Both the position numbers and the translations under genes were made by a program. 64,000 nt of DNA from Brooklawnia cerclae (GTDB lineage Bacteria; Actinomycetota; Actinomycetes; Propionibacteriales; Propionibacteriaceae): the NCBI RefSeq assembly GCF_011758645.1, contig NZ_JAAMOZ010000001.1:992001-1056000 (forward strand), written 5' to 3'. Below the pieces are notes generated by a model. It was not told the DNA's origin, searched no databases, and worked only from the letters and a program-made list of their open reading frames with translations. Shown here one piece after another: positions 52,396 to 60,991 of this stretch (within the stretch, counting starts at the first letter, position 1; every line of letters begins with the position of its first letter).

Positions 52396-54261
52396 TCAGC
52401 TGGATCCGAGTCGCTCGCCCAGACCGGTGGCTCGGTGTGCCGGCGTTCCGATGGCTTTCACCACCGACTCGCGGGTGCCCAGGATCCTCACCCGATGCCG
52501 CGCCCGTGTCACCGCCGTGTACAGGAGTTCACGGCTCAGCAGCGGTGAACTCGGCGGCGGCAGGACGACCGTCACCGTGCCGTATTCGCTGCCCTGCGAC
52601 TTGTGCACGGTGAGCGCATGCATGGTCTCGACCGAGTCCAGGAGCCAGGGCGAGCGTAGACGCGGACGATCCCCGTCGGGCAGCGCGACCTGGGCATGGT
52701 CGCCACCCAGCATGACCACCCCGGTGTCCCCGTTGGCGATGCCGACGTCGGGAGCGTTCCGGGTGACCAGGATCGGGCGGCCCGCGTACCACTCGCCGTC
52801 GCGTCCGTAGCCGGGCACATCGTGTCGCAGAATTTGGGCCACGGCGCGCGACCATTGCGACACGCCGTATCGCCCGGCCCGATGCGCACACAGCAGGCGG
52901 TGGTCGTCCAGCACCGACAAAGCAGTGGCGGCGTCCCCGGCGAGGGCGGCGGTTCGGATGCTCGCCGCCTGCCGCACGAGTTCGGCGCCGAGATCGGATC
53001 CCCCCGACAGGAGCGTCGGGTCGGGGTCGCGGTCGACGAACCGCAGGCCGTCGGGCTGCTCGTCGAGCAGGGCCAGCGCCGCGTCCGGATCGCCGTCGCG
53101 GATCGCCGTCGCGAGCCGCTGGATGGCTCCGCTCGACCGGTGGTTGTATCTCAGAACGGTGATGGCGCTCGTCGCCTCGCCCGGGCCGGCGGGCAGACCG
53201 GCGGCGACGATGTCGGCGAGCACGGCACCGGCCTCGACCGACGCCAGCTGGTCGGGATCGCCCACGAGGACCAGACGCGCGGTGGCGGGGAGCGCTGCGA
53301 GCAGCGCTGCCATGAGCCCGAGCGACACCATCGACATCTCGTCCACGATGACCACGTCGTAGGGCATCGGGTTGCCGGCATTGCGCCGGAAACCGTTGCC
53401 GGGTACGGCTCCGAGGAGCGAGTGCAGCGTCCGGGCCCTGTCCACCCGGAGGTTTCTCCAGTGCTCGTGGGGGTTGCCGGTGCCGGTGAGCGAGTTGTCC
53501 AGCGACTGCTGCATGCGGGTGGCGGCCTTGCCCGTGTTCGCCGCCAGGGCGACCGTCGTCGGCCCGCTCGCCAGGGAATCGAGGACGCGCAGCAACTGCG
53601 CCACGGTGGTGGTCTTCCCGGTTCCCGGGCCCCCGGCGATGACGCTCGTCCACGTCGTCGCAGCGGTGCGGACGGCTTGGCGCTGCTCGATCGAACGCTC
53701 AGGGCCGTCGACCGAGCCGGCGTCGCGCTCAAGGGGGTGGAAGGCGGCCTCGACCGCCGCGTCCACGAGCTCGGCAGGAAGCAGGGGCGGGACCAGCGCC
53801 AGCCGTTCGAGCAGGCCGATCCGCACCTGTTCCTCGGTGCGCCAGTTGCGTTCCAGGTACAGGTTCGTCCCCACGAGCCGTAATGGTCGTTCGTTGGCGG
53901 GGGCCTGCGTGCCGGTGTGCACGAGCCGCGAACCGCCTACCGCGTCGAGCCATTCGTCGATCGGTGGCCAGGGAAGCCCTGAGGTGTCCGTGGCGCCGGG
54001 GACGTCGCCAGGGCCATCATCGTCGGGAGTCTCGAGCACGGTGACCGAGGCCCTGGCCTGGTCGAGGGGCAGGCACACCGATCCGGTGTCCTGGTGCCGC
54101 AGGCACAGCGCGGCGGCCAGCAGAACCCGTTGGTCGGTCTCGCCGGAGGCCAGACCGAGCGTCTGCGCCAGGTGCACCGCCGAGGCCCCGAGCACCCCGG
54201 CGCGGGCGAACTCGGCGAGCAGACCGGTCGCCGAGACGGGAACGGCCCGTGGATCAACCAC
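52396..54261 (-). CDS. recD: Exodeoxyribonuclease V alpha subunit RecD
   Basis: A 621-residue SF1B helicase, the fast 5'-3' motor of RecBCD. Walker A GGPGTGKTTT, VIVDEMSMVSL, LVGDPDQLASVEAG, and the C-terminal LTVHKSQGSEY and LLYTAVTRAR motifs are all visible. I use the GTG at 54261 because AGGAGG is at the right distance; a GTG at 54270 lies directly on that site. The start is inside or just beyond the end of recB, so the two are coupled. It is the last gene of recC-recB-recD. Confidence 0.92.
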   Translation of the reverse strand: MVDPRAVPVSATGLLAEFARAGVLGASAVHLAQTLGLASGETDQRVLLAAALCLRHQDTGSVCLPLDQARASVTVLETPDDDGPGDVPGATDTSGLPWPPIDEWLDAVGGSRLVHTGTQAPANERPLRLVGTNLYLERNWRTEEQVRIGLLERLALVPPLLPAELVDAAVEAAFHPLERDAGSVDGPERSIEQRQAVRTAATTWTSVIAGGPGTGKTTTVAQLLRVLDSLASGPTTVALAANTGKAATRMQQSLDNSLTGTGNPHEHWRNLRVDRARTLHSLLGAVPGNGFRRNAGNPMPYDVVIVDEMSMVSLGLMAALLAALPATARLVLVGDPDQLASVEAGAVLADIVAAGLPAGPGEATSAITVLRYNHRSSGAIQRLATAIRDGDPDAALALLDEQPDGLRFVDRDPDPTLLSGGSDLGAELVRQAASIRTAALAGDAATALSVLDDHRLLCAHRAGRYGVSQWSRAVAQILRHDVPGYGRDGEWYAGRPILVTRNAPDVGIANGDTGVVMLGGDHAQVALPDGDRPRLRSPWLLDSVETMHALTVHKSQGSEYGTVTVVLPPPSSPLLSRELLYTAVTRARHRVRILGTRESVVKAIGTPAHRATGLGERLGSS

Positions 54262-57200
54262 GTCGCTCACCTCCTGCGAGAATCCGGGAGGCTTCCACGA
54301 TCATGTCCGCCGGTGGCAGCCAGGTGAACACCCCGGCGGGCATGCCGTCGATCAGCGGGGTGTCGTGGCCCACCATGCCGCGGACGAACAGGTAACCCAC
54401 CCCGCCGAGGTGCGTCTGCGGACGATACCCAGGAAGACGCCAGGCGAGATAGCGATGGAGGGCGACACCGTACAGGAGCGCCTGGAGCGGGTAGTGGGCG
54501 GCGATCATGGTGGCGGTCATGGTGGCGGGGGAGTAGTGGGCGGCGGTGAGGGGTTCATCGGGTGGGGCCGGGACCCGGTTGGTCTTGTAGTCGAGGATGA
54601 CGAAGCGTTGCGCCCGCGTCCCATCGGGGGGCGGAACCCGCAACGCGACGTCGATCGAGCCCGTGAGGAACCCTGCCAGCACTGTGGTCGCGGCCGCGGA
54701 GGTGCCCAGGGCCTCACCGTAGGAACGCAGAGGGTCGCCGGGAGGAAGCCATCGTCCGAACAACCCTGCGAGATCCTCCAGCCGGCTGCGACCCACCTGC
54801 CCGCCGAGCGGCAGTTCGAAGTCGAGTTCGGCCAGCCGATTGATCGCTCCGAGGTCTCGAAGCGATCGGCCGTCGGTGAGCACGCCCAGCGGGGTCTCGA
54901 CGGTCTCGCGCAGCCCCGCGACCAGGCTGGGGCGGTCGAGCCCTTCCAGCTGGTACTGGTCGGCGAACTCCGCCACAGCGGCGGCAAGGTCGTCGTCCAG
55001 GGTCGACGATGCCGGGTCGACCTGCTCCAGCACCTGGTGGACGAGGCTGCCGAACTGCGTGCCTCCGGGCGACGAGGCCAGGCGGGACGCCGGCGACGTG
55101 CCGGTGTTCCCCGGCGTTCCCGCGAGCGGCGGGACGGCGACCCCGGCCACGTCCTCGAGTTCCATGTCCGAGGTGTCGTCGAGCGCCTCGGGACGCATGG
55201 CCTCGTCGTGGATGTCCCGGGTCAGCCCGGTGTACGAGGTGCGTACCCAGTCGCGGTCAATGCGGTCGACGAACGTGCGTGCCTCCAGCACACCGGTGCT
55301 CGGGGCGTCCGGCGCGTGAGTATTTCGCCGCGGCAGGGGATCGGGTGGGTCGAACACGGTGAGCCCGACCCCTGGCCTGAGCGGGAGGTCGTCGGCGGGG
55401 CAGAGCGGATAGCCGGGCTCGGGTGGTGTGTGCGGCTGCGTGTTCGACAGGAGCCGGTGGAGCGGCGAACTAGGCGTGTTGTACTGCGTCGGCGACCACC
55501 AGCAGACGAGCAGGGACTGGGCCCGGGTGCAGGCCACGTAGAAGGAACGCAACGACTCGGCGAGGTCCTCGGCCCAGTACCGCTCGGCCCGTTCCTCCCG
55601 CGAGGCGGGCGGGGCCACGTCCAGGACGCGGACACCGTCGAGGTGGCCCAGCATGGGCACGTCGTCCTCGGAGGTTCCCGATCGCGAGTCGGCGGCCTGG
55701 GGGACGAGCACGATCGGGAACTGGAGCCCCTTGGCCTGGTGGACGGTCATCACCCGGACGGCCGGACGATCCGTCGGCAGGCGCCGTGTCCGTTCGTCCT
55801 GATCGGCGCCCGCGTGCTGCATCGCCCGGCGCAGGTGCTCGGTGAGCGCCGTCGCGTCGAGCCGCTGCCGGGTCTGGGCCTCGTTGAGGAGTTCGGCGAT
55901 GTGCCGCAGGTCGGTGATCATCGCCTCGCCGTCGGGCGCGTCGAGGAGCCGGCCGTACAGGTCGCGTGCGGCGACGAGGGTCTCGAAGACGGCTGCGATC
56001 CCATGCGTGGTCAACAGCCGGGAACACCGGTTGACCAGCGATGTCAGTTCGACGATCGGCCCGGCGTCGGGGTCGGCCAGCTCGTCGCTGGTCCACCCCA
56101 GCAGACGCGTCAGGCCGGCCCGCCGGATCGTCCATCGCGAAGGGTCCTCGAGCGCTTCGAGGACGACCAGCCACTCCCTGGCCGCCGGGGAGCCGAACAC
56201 GCTGGCCTCGCCGGTGAACACCGCGGAGTGCCCGGCGGCGCGGAGCGCCCGGTGGACGGCCGTCCCGAAGGCATTGGTCGAGACGAGGACGGCGATGTCG
56301 CTCGGGCGCACCGGGCGCGAACCCTCGCCCTCGACCAGCCGGTACCCGCCGTTCAGCAGCCGGTCGACCTGCCCGACGACGTCGCGGCGGACCAGTTCTC
56401 GGGCATCGGCCACCCTCAGCGATCCGCGCGAGCGCAGCGCCCGCACCTCGACCGCGGTGTCGAGTTCATGACCGTCGTGTGACAGCCGCGACCCGGGGCG
56501 ATCGGCCTCCACCCGCGCAAGGGGGATCGGCGTCGAGGCGGTGCCCAGGTCGACCGGTCCGAAGATCATCTCGATGCCCCTGACGACGGGGGAGTCCGAG
56601 CGGTAGTTCGTGTCCATCCGCAGGGCATGTTGCGCCTGCGACTTCGCCGCCGTGTACGTCTCGATGTCGCCGCCCCGGAAACGGTAGATCGCCTGCTTCG
56701 GATCGCCGATCAGCACCATGGTGGAGCGGCCGTGGAAGGCGGCGCGGAGGAACTCCCACTGCTGGGGATCGGTGTCCTGGAACTCGTCGACGAGAACGAG
56801 GCGGAAGCGTCGTCCGAGAAGGTCGGCGGCCGGCGGGCCGGTGACCGGGTCGGTGAGGGCGCTGGCCAGGCGTCCGATCATGTCGTCGTAGTCGAGGACG
56901 CGCCGCAGCCGTTTCCGCCGGTCGTATTCGGCGCGGACCGCCGACGCGAAACTCACCCGGGCCGCCGACTCCTCGTCCGGGGGATGGAGCACCTCGGTGG
57001 GATGTGCGAGCGCCTGCCTGCCGAGGACCTGTGCGTACGACCAGGGCAGCGAGCCCCAGACGTGCTCGTCGGACAGGTACACGTCGGCCACCACCTCGCC
57101 GCCCAGCACATCGAGGTCGCTCCCCAGCCGGGTCGCCGGGTCGTGGTCCGCCAGCAGGCCGAGTTCGGTCAGCATGCGTCCGGCGAACGTGTGCAGGGTG

Positions 57201-57571
57201 AGGATGGGGGCCGCGTCCACGTCGGCCGCGGCATCGTCCAGCCGCGTGAGGCGCTGGGCGAGCGTTGCGCGATCGCCGTCGGCGAGCAGCCGGTCGACGT
57301 CGTCGCCGGGGCACGGCCCTCCCGCGAGCACGGCGGCCACCGCGGCGCGGGAGGAGACGAGCCGACCGCGGATCGCGTCCCGTAGCTCGGCGGTGGCGCG
57401 GCGGCTGAAGGTGACGGCCAGGACGTCGTCGAGCCGATGGCCGTCGGCGACGAAGCGGGCGACCAACCCCGCGATCGAGTACGTCTTGCCCGTCCCGGCG
57501 CTGGCCTCCAGCACCGTGGTGGTGCGCTCGGGCGGCAGCGGGCCTGTGAGGCGGAACACGTCGTCGGTCAC
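54254..57571 (-). CDS. recB: Exodeoxyribonuclease V beta subunit RecB
   Basis: A 1105-residue helicase-nuclease. Walker A EASAGTGKT begins near residue 22, motif II is LVDEFQDTDPQQW, motif III IGDPKQAIYRFRGGD, and VMTVHQAKGLQFP lies near 700. The C-terminal nuclease has FVILDYKTNR with the catalytic Asp and Lys, followed by QALLYGVALHRYL. The GTG at 57571 overlaps the recC stop (GTGA) and has an AGGAGG site. RecB is the 3'-5' motor and the only nuclease of RecBCD. Confidence 0.93.
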   Translation of the reverse strand: MTDDVFRLTGPLPPERTTTVLEASAGTGKTYSIAGLVARFVADGHRLDDVLAVTFSRRATAELRDAIRGRLVSSRAAVAAVLAGGPCPGDDVDRLLADGDRATLAQRLTRLDDAAADVDAAPILTLHTFAGRMLTELGLLADHDPATRLGSDLDVLGGEVVADVYLSDEHVWGSLPWSYAQVLGRQALAHPTEVLHPPDEESAARVSFASAVRAEYDRRKRLRRVLDYDDMIGRLASALTDPVTGPPAADLLGRRFRLVLVDEFQDTDPQQWEFLRAAFHGRSTMVLIGDPKQAIYRFRGGDIETYTAAKSQAQHALRMDTNYRSDSPVVRGIEMIFGPVDLGTASTPIPLARVEADRPGSRLSHDGHELDTAVEVRALRSRGSLRVADARELVRRDVVGQVDRLLNGGYRLVEGEGSRPVRPSDIAVLVSTNAFGTAVHRALRAAGHSAVFTGEASVFGSPAAREWLVVLEALEDPSRWTIRRAGLTRLLGWTSDELADPDAGPIVELTSLVNRCSRLLTTHGIAAVFETLVAARDLYGRLLDAPDGEAMITDLRHIAELLNEAQTRQRLDATALTEHLRRAMQHAGADQDERTRRLPTDRPAVRVMTVHQAKGLQFPIVLVPQAADSRSGTSEDDVPMLGHLDGVRVLDVAPPASREERAERYWAEDLAESLRSFYVACTRAQSLLVCWWSPTQYNTPSSPLHRLLSNTQPHTPPEPGYPLCPADDLPLRPGVGLTVFDPPDPLPRRNTHAPDAPSTGVLEARTFVDRIDRDWVRTSYTGLTRDIHDEAMRPEALDDTSDMELEDVAGVAVPPLAGTPGNTGTSPASRLASSPGGTQFGSLVHQVLEQVDPASSTLDDDLAAAVAEFADQYQLEGLDRPSLVAGLRETVETPLGVLTDGRSLRDLGAINRLAELDFELPLGGQVGRSRLEDLAGLFGRWLPPGDPLRSYGEALGTSAAATTVLAGFLTGSIDVALRVPPPDGTRAQRFVILDYKTNRVPAPPDEPLTAAHYSPATMTATMIAAHYPLQALLYGVALHRYLAWRLPGYRPQTHLGGVGYLFVRGMVGHDTPLIDGMPAGVFTWLPPADMIVEASRILAGGERRG

Positions 57572-60500
57572 CACGTCGCCTCCTGCCCCGGATGCCACCG
57601 CTCGACGGCGTCGGCCACCGGCCGCCACAGCCAGGCTGCAAGCGTCTCGAAGCGCGAGCCCCCGTCGGCGCCCGGCGGATCGTCCGCGTGCGGGCGCTCG
57701 GCCACCAGATCGTCGAAGGTCGGGAAGAAATACCGCCAGTTGGGGTCCTTGTCGGCCTCGGAGGCATATTCCTGGCGTGCCGCATCGGCAGGTTCGCCCC
57801 GCCGCCAGGTGTACATGCCGCACCGGGTGGCCGCCGTCGACGGGGGAAGCGGAAGCACCCGCACGAGACCTGATTCACGCAGCCTGAGCATCTCGCCGAG
57901 GAGCCCGAGTGCCCTGGCGCGGTCGGGTGGGCGCAGCCGCTCACGTCTGCGGCCGATGACGATCGCCTCGGCGGAGCTCTGCCCCAGGGCGCCGGACGCG
58001 GCCAGGGCCAGCACCTGGATCCATGCCGCGAGCGCGTCGGGGGCACGGAGCCTGCCGTTGCGGTGGAGGACGATCCGATTGCCGTACACGCGCACCCGGG
58101 CGGTCAGGACGCGGCCGCCGAGATCCAGTGTGCAGTCGAGGTCGTCCGCCGGCCCCGACCGGGCCGCCTGGATGCACCGGGCGATCTCCTCTGCCTGTTC
58201 GAACTGGTCGCTCAGCACCCGTTCACCGAGCCTGCCCGGCAGGACGCGGCCCGCGAGCCACTCGCTGTCGACGGCGTCCCGCGCGTCGTACCCCTCGACC
58301 ATGGCGTCGAGCAGCGCGGTGCCGACCTGCCACTCCTGCAGACTGTCCGGGACGATGGGCAGATCAGGGTCGAGCACACGGTCGCGGTTGCCCAGCGTGA
58401 CGCCCACACGCCTGCGGAGGAGTTCACGTGCCGGGTTCTGGTAGAAGGCGATCAGGTCGTCGAGGTCGACGGGCTCCGGCTCGGGCGCCGTGCCGTGGGC
58501 GCGGAGCCGGATCGGCTCGGCGGGGGTGGTCGGCGGGTGCGCGAGCGCCAGAGCGCCCCTCAATGCCTGCTGATCGAAGCTCGCGGGCGGCTCGCTGCCG
58601 ACGGAGCGGAACGACGCCCAGTCGTAGGGCTGGAGCGGATGCCAGGCTACGAGGGTGTCCCGTTCCTGTTCGGGACGCCACCGGCCCGCCATCCCCTCGA
58701 CGGCGGCGGCGTCGAGGATGCCCGACACACTGAGCGGGCAGGGCCGGGCCTGACCGGTGCGCTCGTCGGCGCCCTGGGTGACGACGATGAAGGTCTCGCG
58801 GGCCGACAGCAGCGCGTCGAGGAGACGCTGGCGGTTGCGTTCGCGGCGCGTCCGGGTCCAGTGCAACTCGGTCCCCGAGCCGGGTCTGGCCAGCAGATCG
58901 TCCCCGTCGAGGTCCGGGGCACCGGGGAACACGCGGTCGTCCAGACCCAGGACGCAGACCACTCGCGCCTCGATGGCGGCGAGGTCGCCGAGCCCCGCGA
59001 ACAGCAGCGATCCGGTGCCGAAGTTGGGTCGCCTGCGATGGCCCGTCGTCCGGTCGGTCAGCCAGACGGCGATGTCGCCCGCGTCGAGGTCAGGGCCCTC
59101 GTCGCCGCCGTCCCGGGAGAGCCGCGCCAACTCCGACAGTGCGTGGGTGATCTGCCAACCGTCCTCGAAGGGCACGTCGACCAGCAACTCGATCGCTTCG
59201 CGGAGCCTGGCCGCCCACGATGCGGCGGAGCAGGGCTGGGCGAACGTTCCGGTCGTCTTGCGCACCCGCGACACGATCTCGGCGAGCACCCCGATGACGT
59301 CGGCGTCCGAGGGATCGACCCCGGCAACAGGCGTCAGCATGTCGAGCCGCGTAGGGGGAAGATCGGTCAAGGTCAGGCTGAGGAGCAGTCGCTGCACCCC
59401 CATGAGCCAGGTCGACTGTGAGAACGGGACGCCGTTGCGCCGGCGCTGGGCTCGGTCCATTCCCCATCGGATTCCCGCATCGGCGACGAGTTCGCGCAGC
59501 CGGTCGAGCTGGTCACGGTCGAGGCCGAATCGGTGTGCGACCGGTGGGGACTGACAGAGGTCGACCAGGTCGGTCACCGTCGCGCGTCCCGACTGCAGAG
59601 CGAACAGCTGCGCGAGTACGCCCAGGACCGGATTGCCGGAGGCCACTGACGGGGCGGCGATGGCGGCGCGCAGGCGGTGCCCGGGATGAAGGTCGTCGGC
59701 GCCGTCGGCGGCGAGCCCGAAGGATGCGGCGATCAGCGGCGCGTACAACTCGAGATCGGGGCTGAGCACGACGATGTCGCGGGGCTGCAGCGTGGGGTCG
59801 TCCGTGAGAAGGCCGCACAGCACGTCACGCAGCACCTCCACCTGGCGGTCGGGGCCGTGGCAGGCGTGCACCTGCAGACTCGGATCCCACGTCCTGGCTC
59901 CTGCCGGCGGCAGGTTGCGCCGGAGATCGTCCTGGACCGCGTGCAGCAGAGTGCCGTCGGGGTTCACATCGGGGCTCGTCCCGAGCGGGGCGCGCCGCCC
60001 GTATCGCCGGACGAAAGGTGAGCCCTCGTCTCCGTCGGCCGGCGTGGAACCCGCCAACTGGATGAGGTCGATGTCGTGGTGGGCCGCGAGCGCGGCGTAC
60101 AGCTCCGACTGGGAGGGCGGGGGATCGTCCACCGCGAGGACGACGATCCGGGCGGGCAGCGTGGGCGCGGGTGCCGCTCGCAGGCCGTCGAGCAGCCGGG
60201 AGCGCCGGGCACCGGGGTCGTCCCCGTGCCGGTCCCGCAGGGCACGCCACAGGCGCGGCTGCCAGGCGTCCCGGTCGGCCAGCACCCGGCCGGCGGCGTC
60301 CACGTCGGAGCCCCGGCTCCAGGCGTCGATCATGCCGGGGGCGTCACGCGCGTACCGGAGCAGCAGGCCGGCGACACGATTCGCGGTCGCCCAGGCGCGT
60401 CCGGGCCGGGTGCCCGGTGCGCCGAGGTGACGATGTACGTCGCCGAACTCGGGCTCCTCGCGTTGCAGTTCGGCCAGCACCGCGAACGGCAGCGCGGAGG

Positions 60501-60780
60501 GCGACCAGGGGTCGTCCTCGCTGTCTGCCTGAGCGCGACGCCACAGGCCCTCGGGCGTGGTGAACTCGATGCCCGCGCTGATGCCGGGACCGTCCGCACG
60601 CTCGGCGAGGGTCTGCGAGAGCGCCCGCTGGTGTGCCGACCCGGGCGTGACGACGAGGTCGAGTTCCAGAGGCGCGCCGGGGGAGTCGTGGAGAATCGTG
60701 GCAGCGACGTCGCAGGCCTGACTCCAGGTCGTCACCGGGTGCAGACGCGGGCCTGACCCGAATGCTCCTGCTGGAGTCAC
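57568..60780 (-). CDS. recC: Exodeoxyribonuclease V gamma subunit RecC
   Basis: A 1070-residue RecC, which splits the DNA and reads Chi. Recognisable segments are the N-terminal LDLVVTPGSAHQRALSQTL, ARIVVLAVDDPPPSQSELYA, QPRDIVVLSPDLELYAPLI, and the C-terminal inactive-nuclease-like region near AASGALGQSSAEAIVIGRR. The GTG at 60780 follows GAGG at good distance; longer readings overlap the uvrD2 control region. It heads recC-recB-recD and diverges from uvrD2. Confidence 0.92.
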   Translation of the reverse strand: MTPAGAFGSGPRLHPVTTWSQACDVAATILHDSPGAPLELDLVVTPGSAHQRALSQTLAERADGPGISAGIEFTTPEGLWRRAQADSEDDPWSPSALPFAVLAELQREEPEFGDVHRHLGAPGTRPGRAWATANRVAGLLLRYARDAPGMIDAWSRGSDVDAAGRVLADRDAWQPRLWRALRDRHGDDPGARRSRLLDGLRAAPAPTLPARIVVLAVDDPPPSQSELYAALAAHHDIDLIQLAGSTPADGDEGSPFVRRYGRRAPLGTSPDVNPDGTLLHAVQDDLRRNLPPAGARTWDPSLQVHACHGPDRQVEVLRDVLCGLLTDDPTLQPRDIVVLSPDLELYAPLIAASFGLAADGADDLHPGHRLRAAIAAPSVASGNPVLGVLAQLFALQSGRATVTDLVDLCQSPPVAHRFGLDRDQLDRLRELVADAGIRWGMDRAQRRRNGVPFSQSTWLMGVQRLLLSLTLTDLPPTRLDMLTPVAGVDPSDADVIGVLAEIVSRVRKTTGTFAQPCSAASWAARLREAIELLVDVPFEDGWQITHALSELARLSRDGGDEGPDLDAGDIAVWLTDRTTGHRRRPNFGTGSLLFAGLGDLAAIEARVVCVLGLDDRVFPGAPDLDGDDLLARPGSGTELHWTRTRRERNRQRLLDALLSARETFIVVTQGADERTGQARPCPLSVSGILDAAAVEGMAGRWRPEQERDTLVAWHPLQPYDWASFRSVGSEPPASFDQQALRGALALAHPPTTPAEPIRLRAHGTAPEPEPVDLDDLIAFYQNPARELLRRRVGVTLGNRDRVLDPDLPIVPDSLQEWQVGTALLDAMVEGYDARDAVDSEWLAGRVLPGRLGERVLSDQFEQAEEIARCIQAARSGPADDLDCTLDLGGRVLTARVRVYGNRIVLHRNGRLRAPDALAAWIQVLALAASGALGQSSAEAIVIGRRRERLRPPDRARALGLLGEMLRLRESGLVRVLPLPPSTAATRCGMYTWRRGEPADAARQEYASEADKDPNWRYFFPTFDDLVAERPHADDPPGADGGSRFETLAAWLWRPVADAVERWHPGQEATW

Positions 60781-60991
60781 GCCGCGCACCTCGTTTCGCC
60801 GGATATCGCCGGATCCCCTCAGGATCCCACCGTTCGGGACCAACCCTAGGAGTCGTTTGTGACATTTCTCCAGCGCGACATCGCCGCATCGCCGGGCTGT
60901 TCGCCCGGCGGGGTCACCGGCGCGCGAACCCCGGAGCAGGGAGCCCCGGGTCTGTCGGAGCGCTGACCTAGAGTGAGTGCCCGTGGAATCC

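Noticed and set aside
53372-56482. 1036-codon open frame antisense to recB and recD
   Set aside because: Composition is Arg/Gly/Val-biased and lacks domains; sense-strand RecB and RecD motifs are unambiguous.
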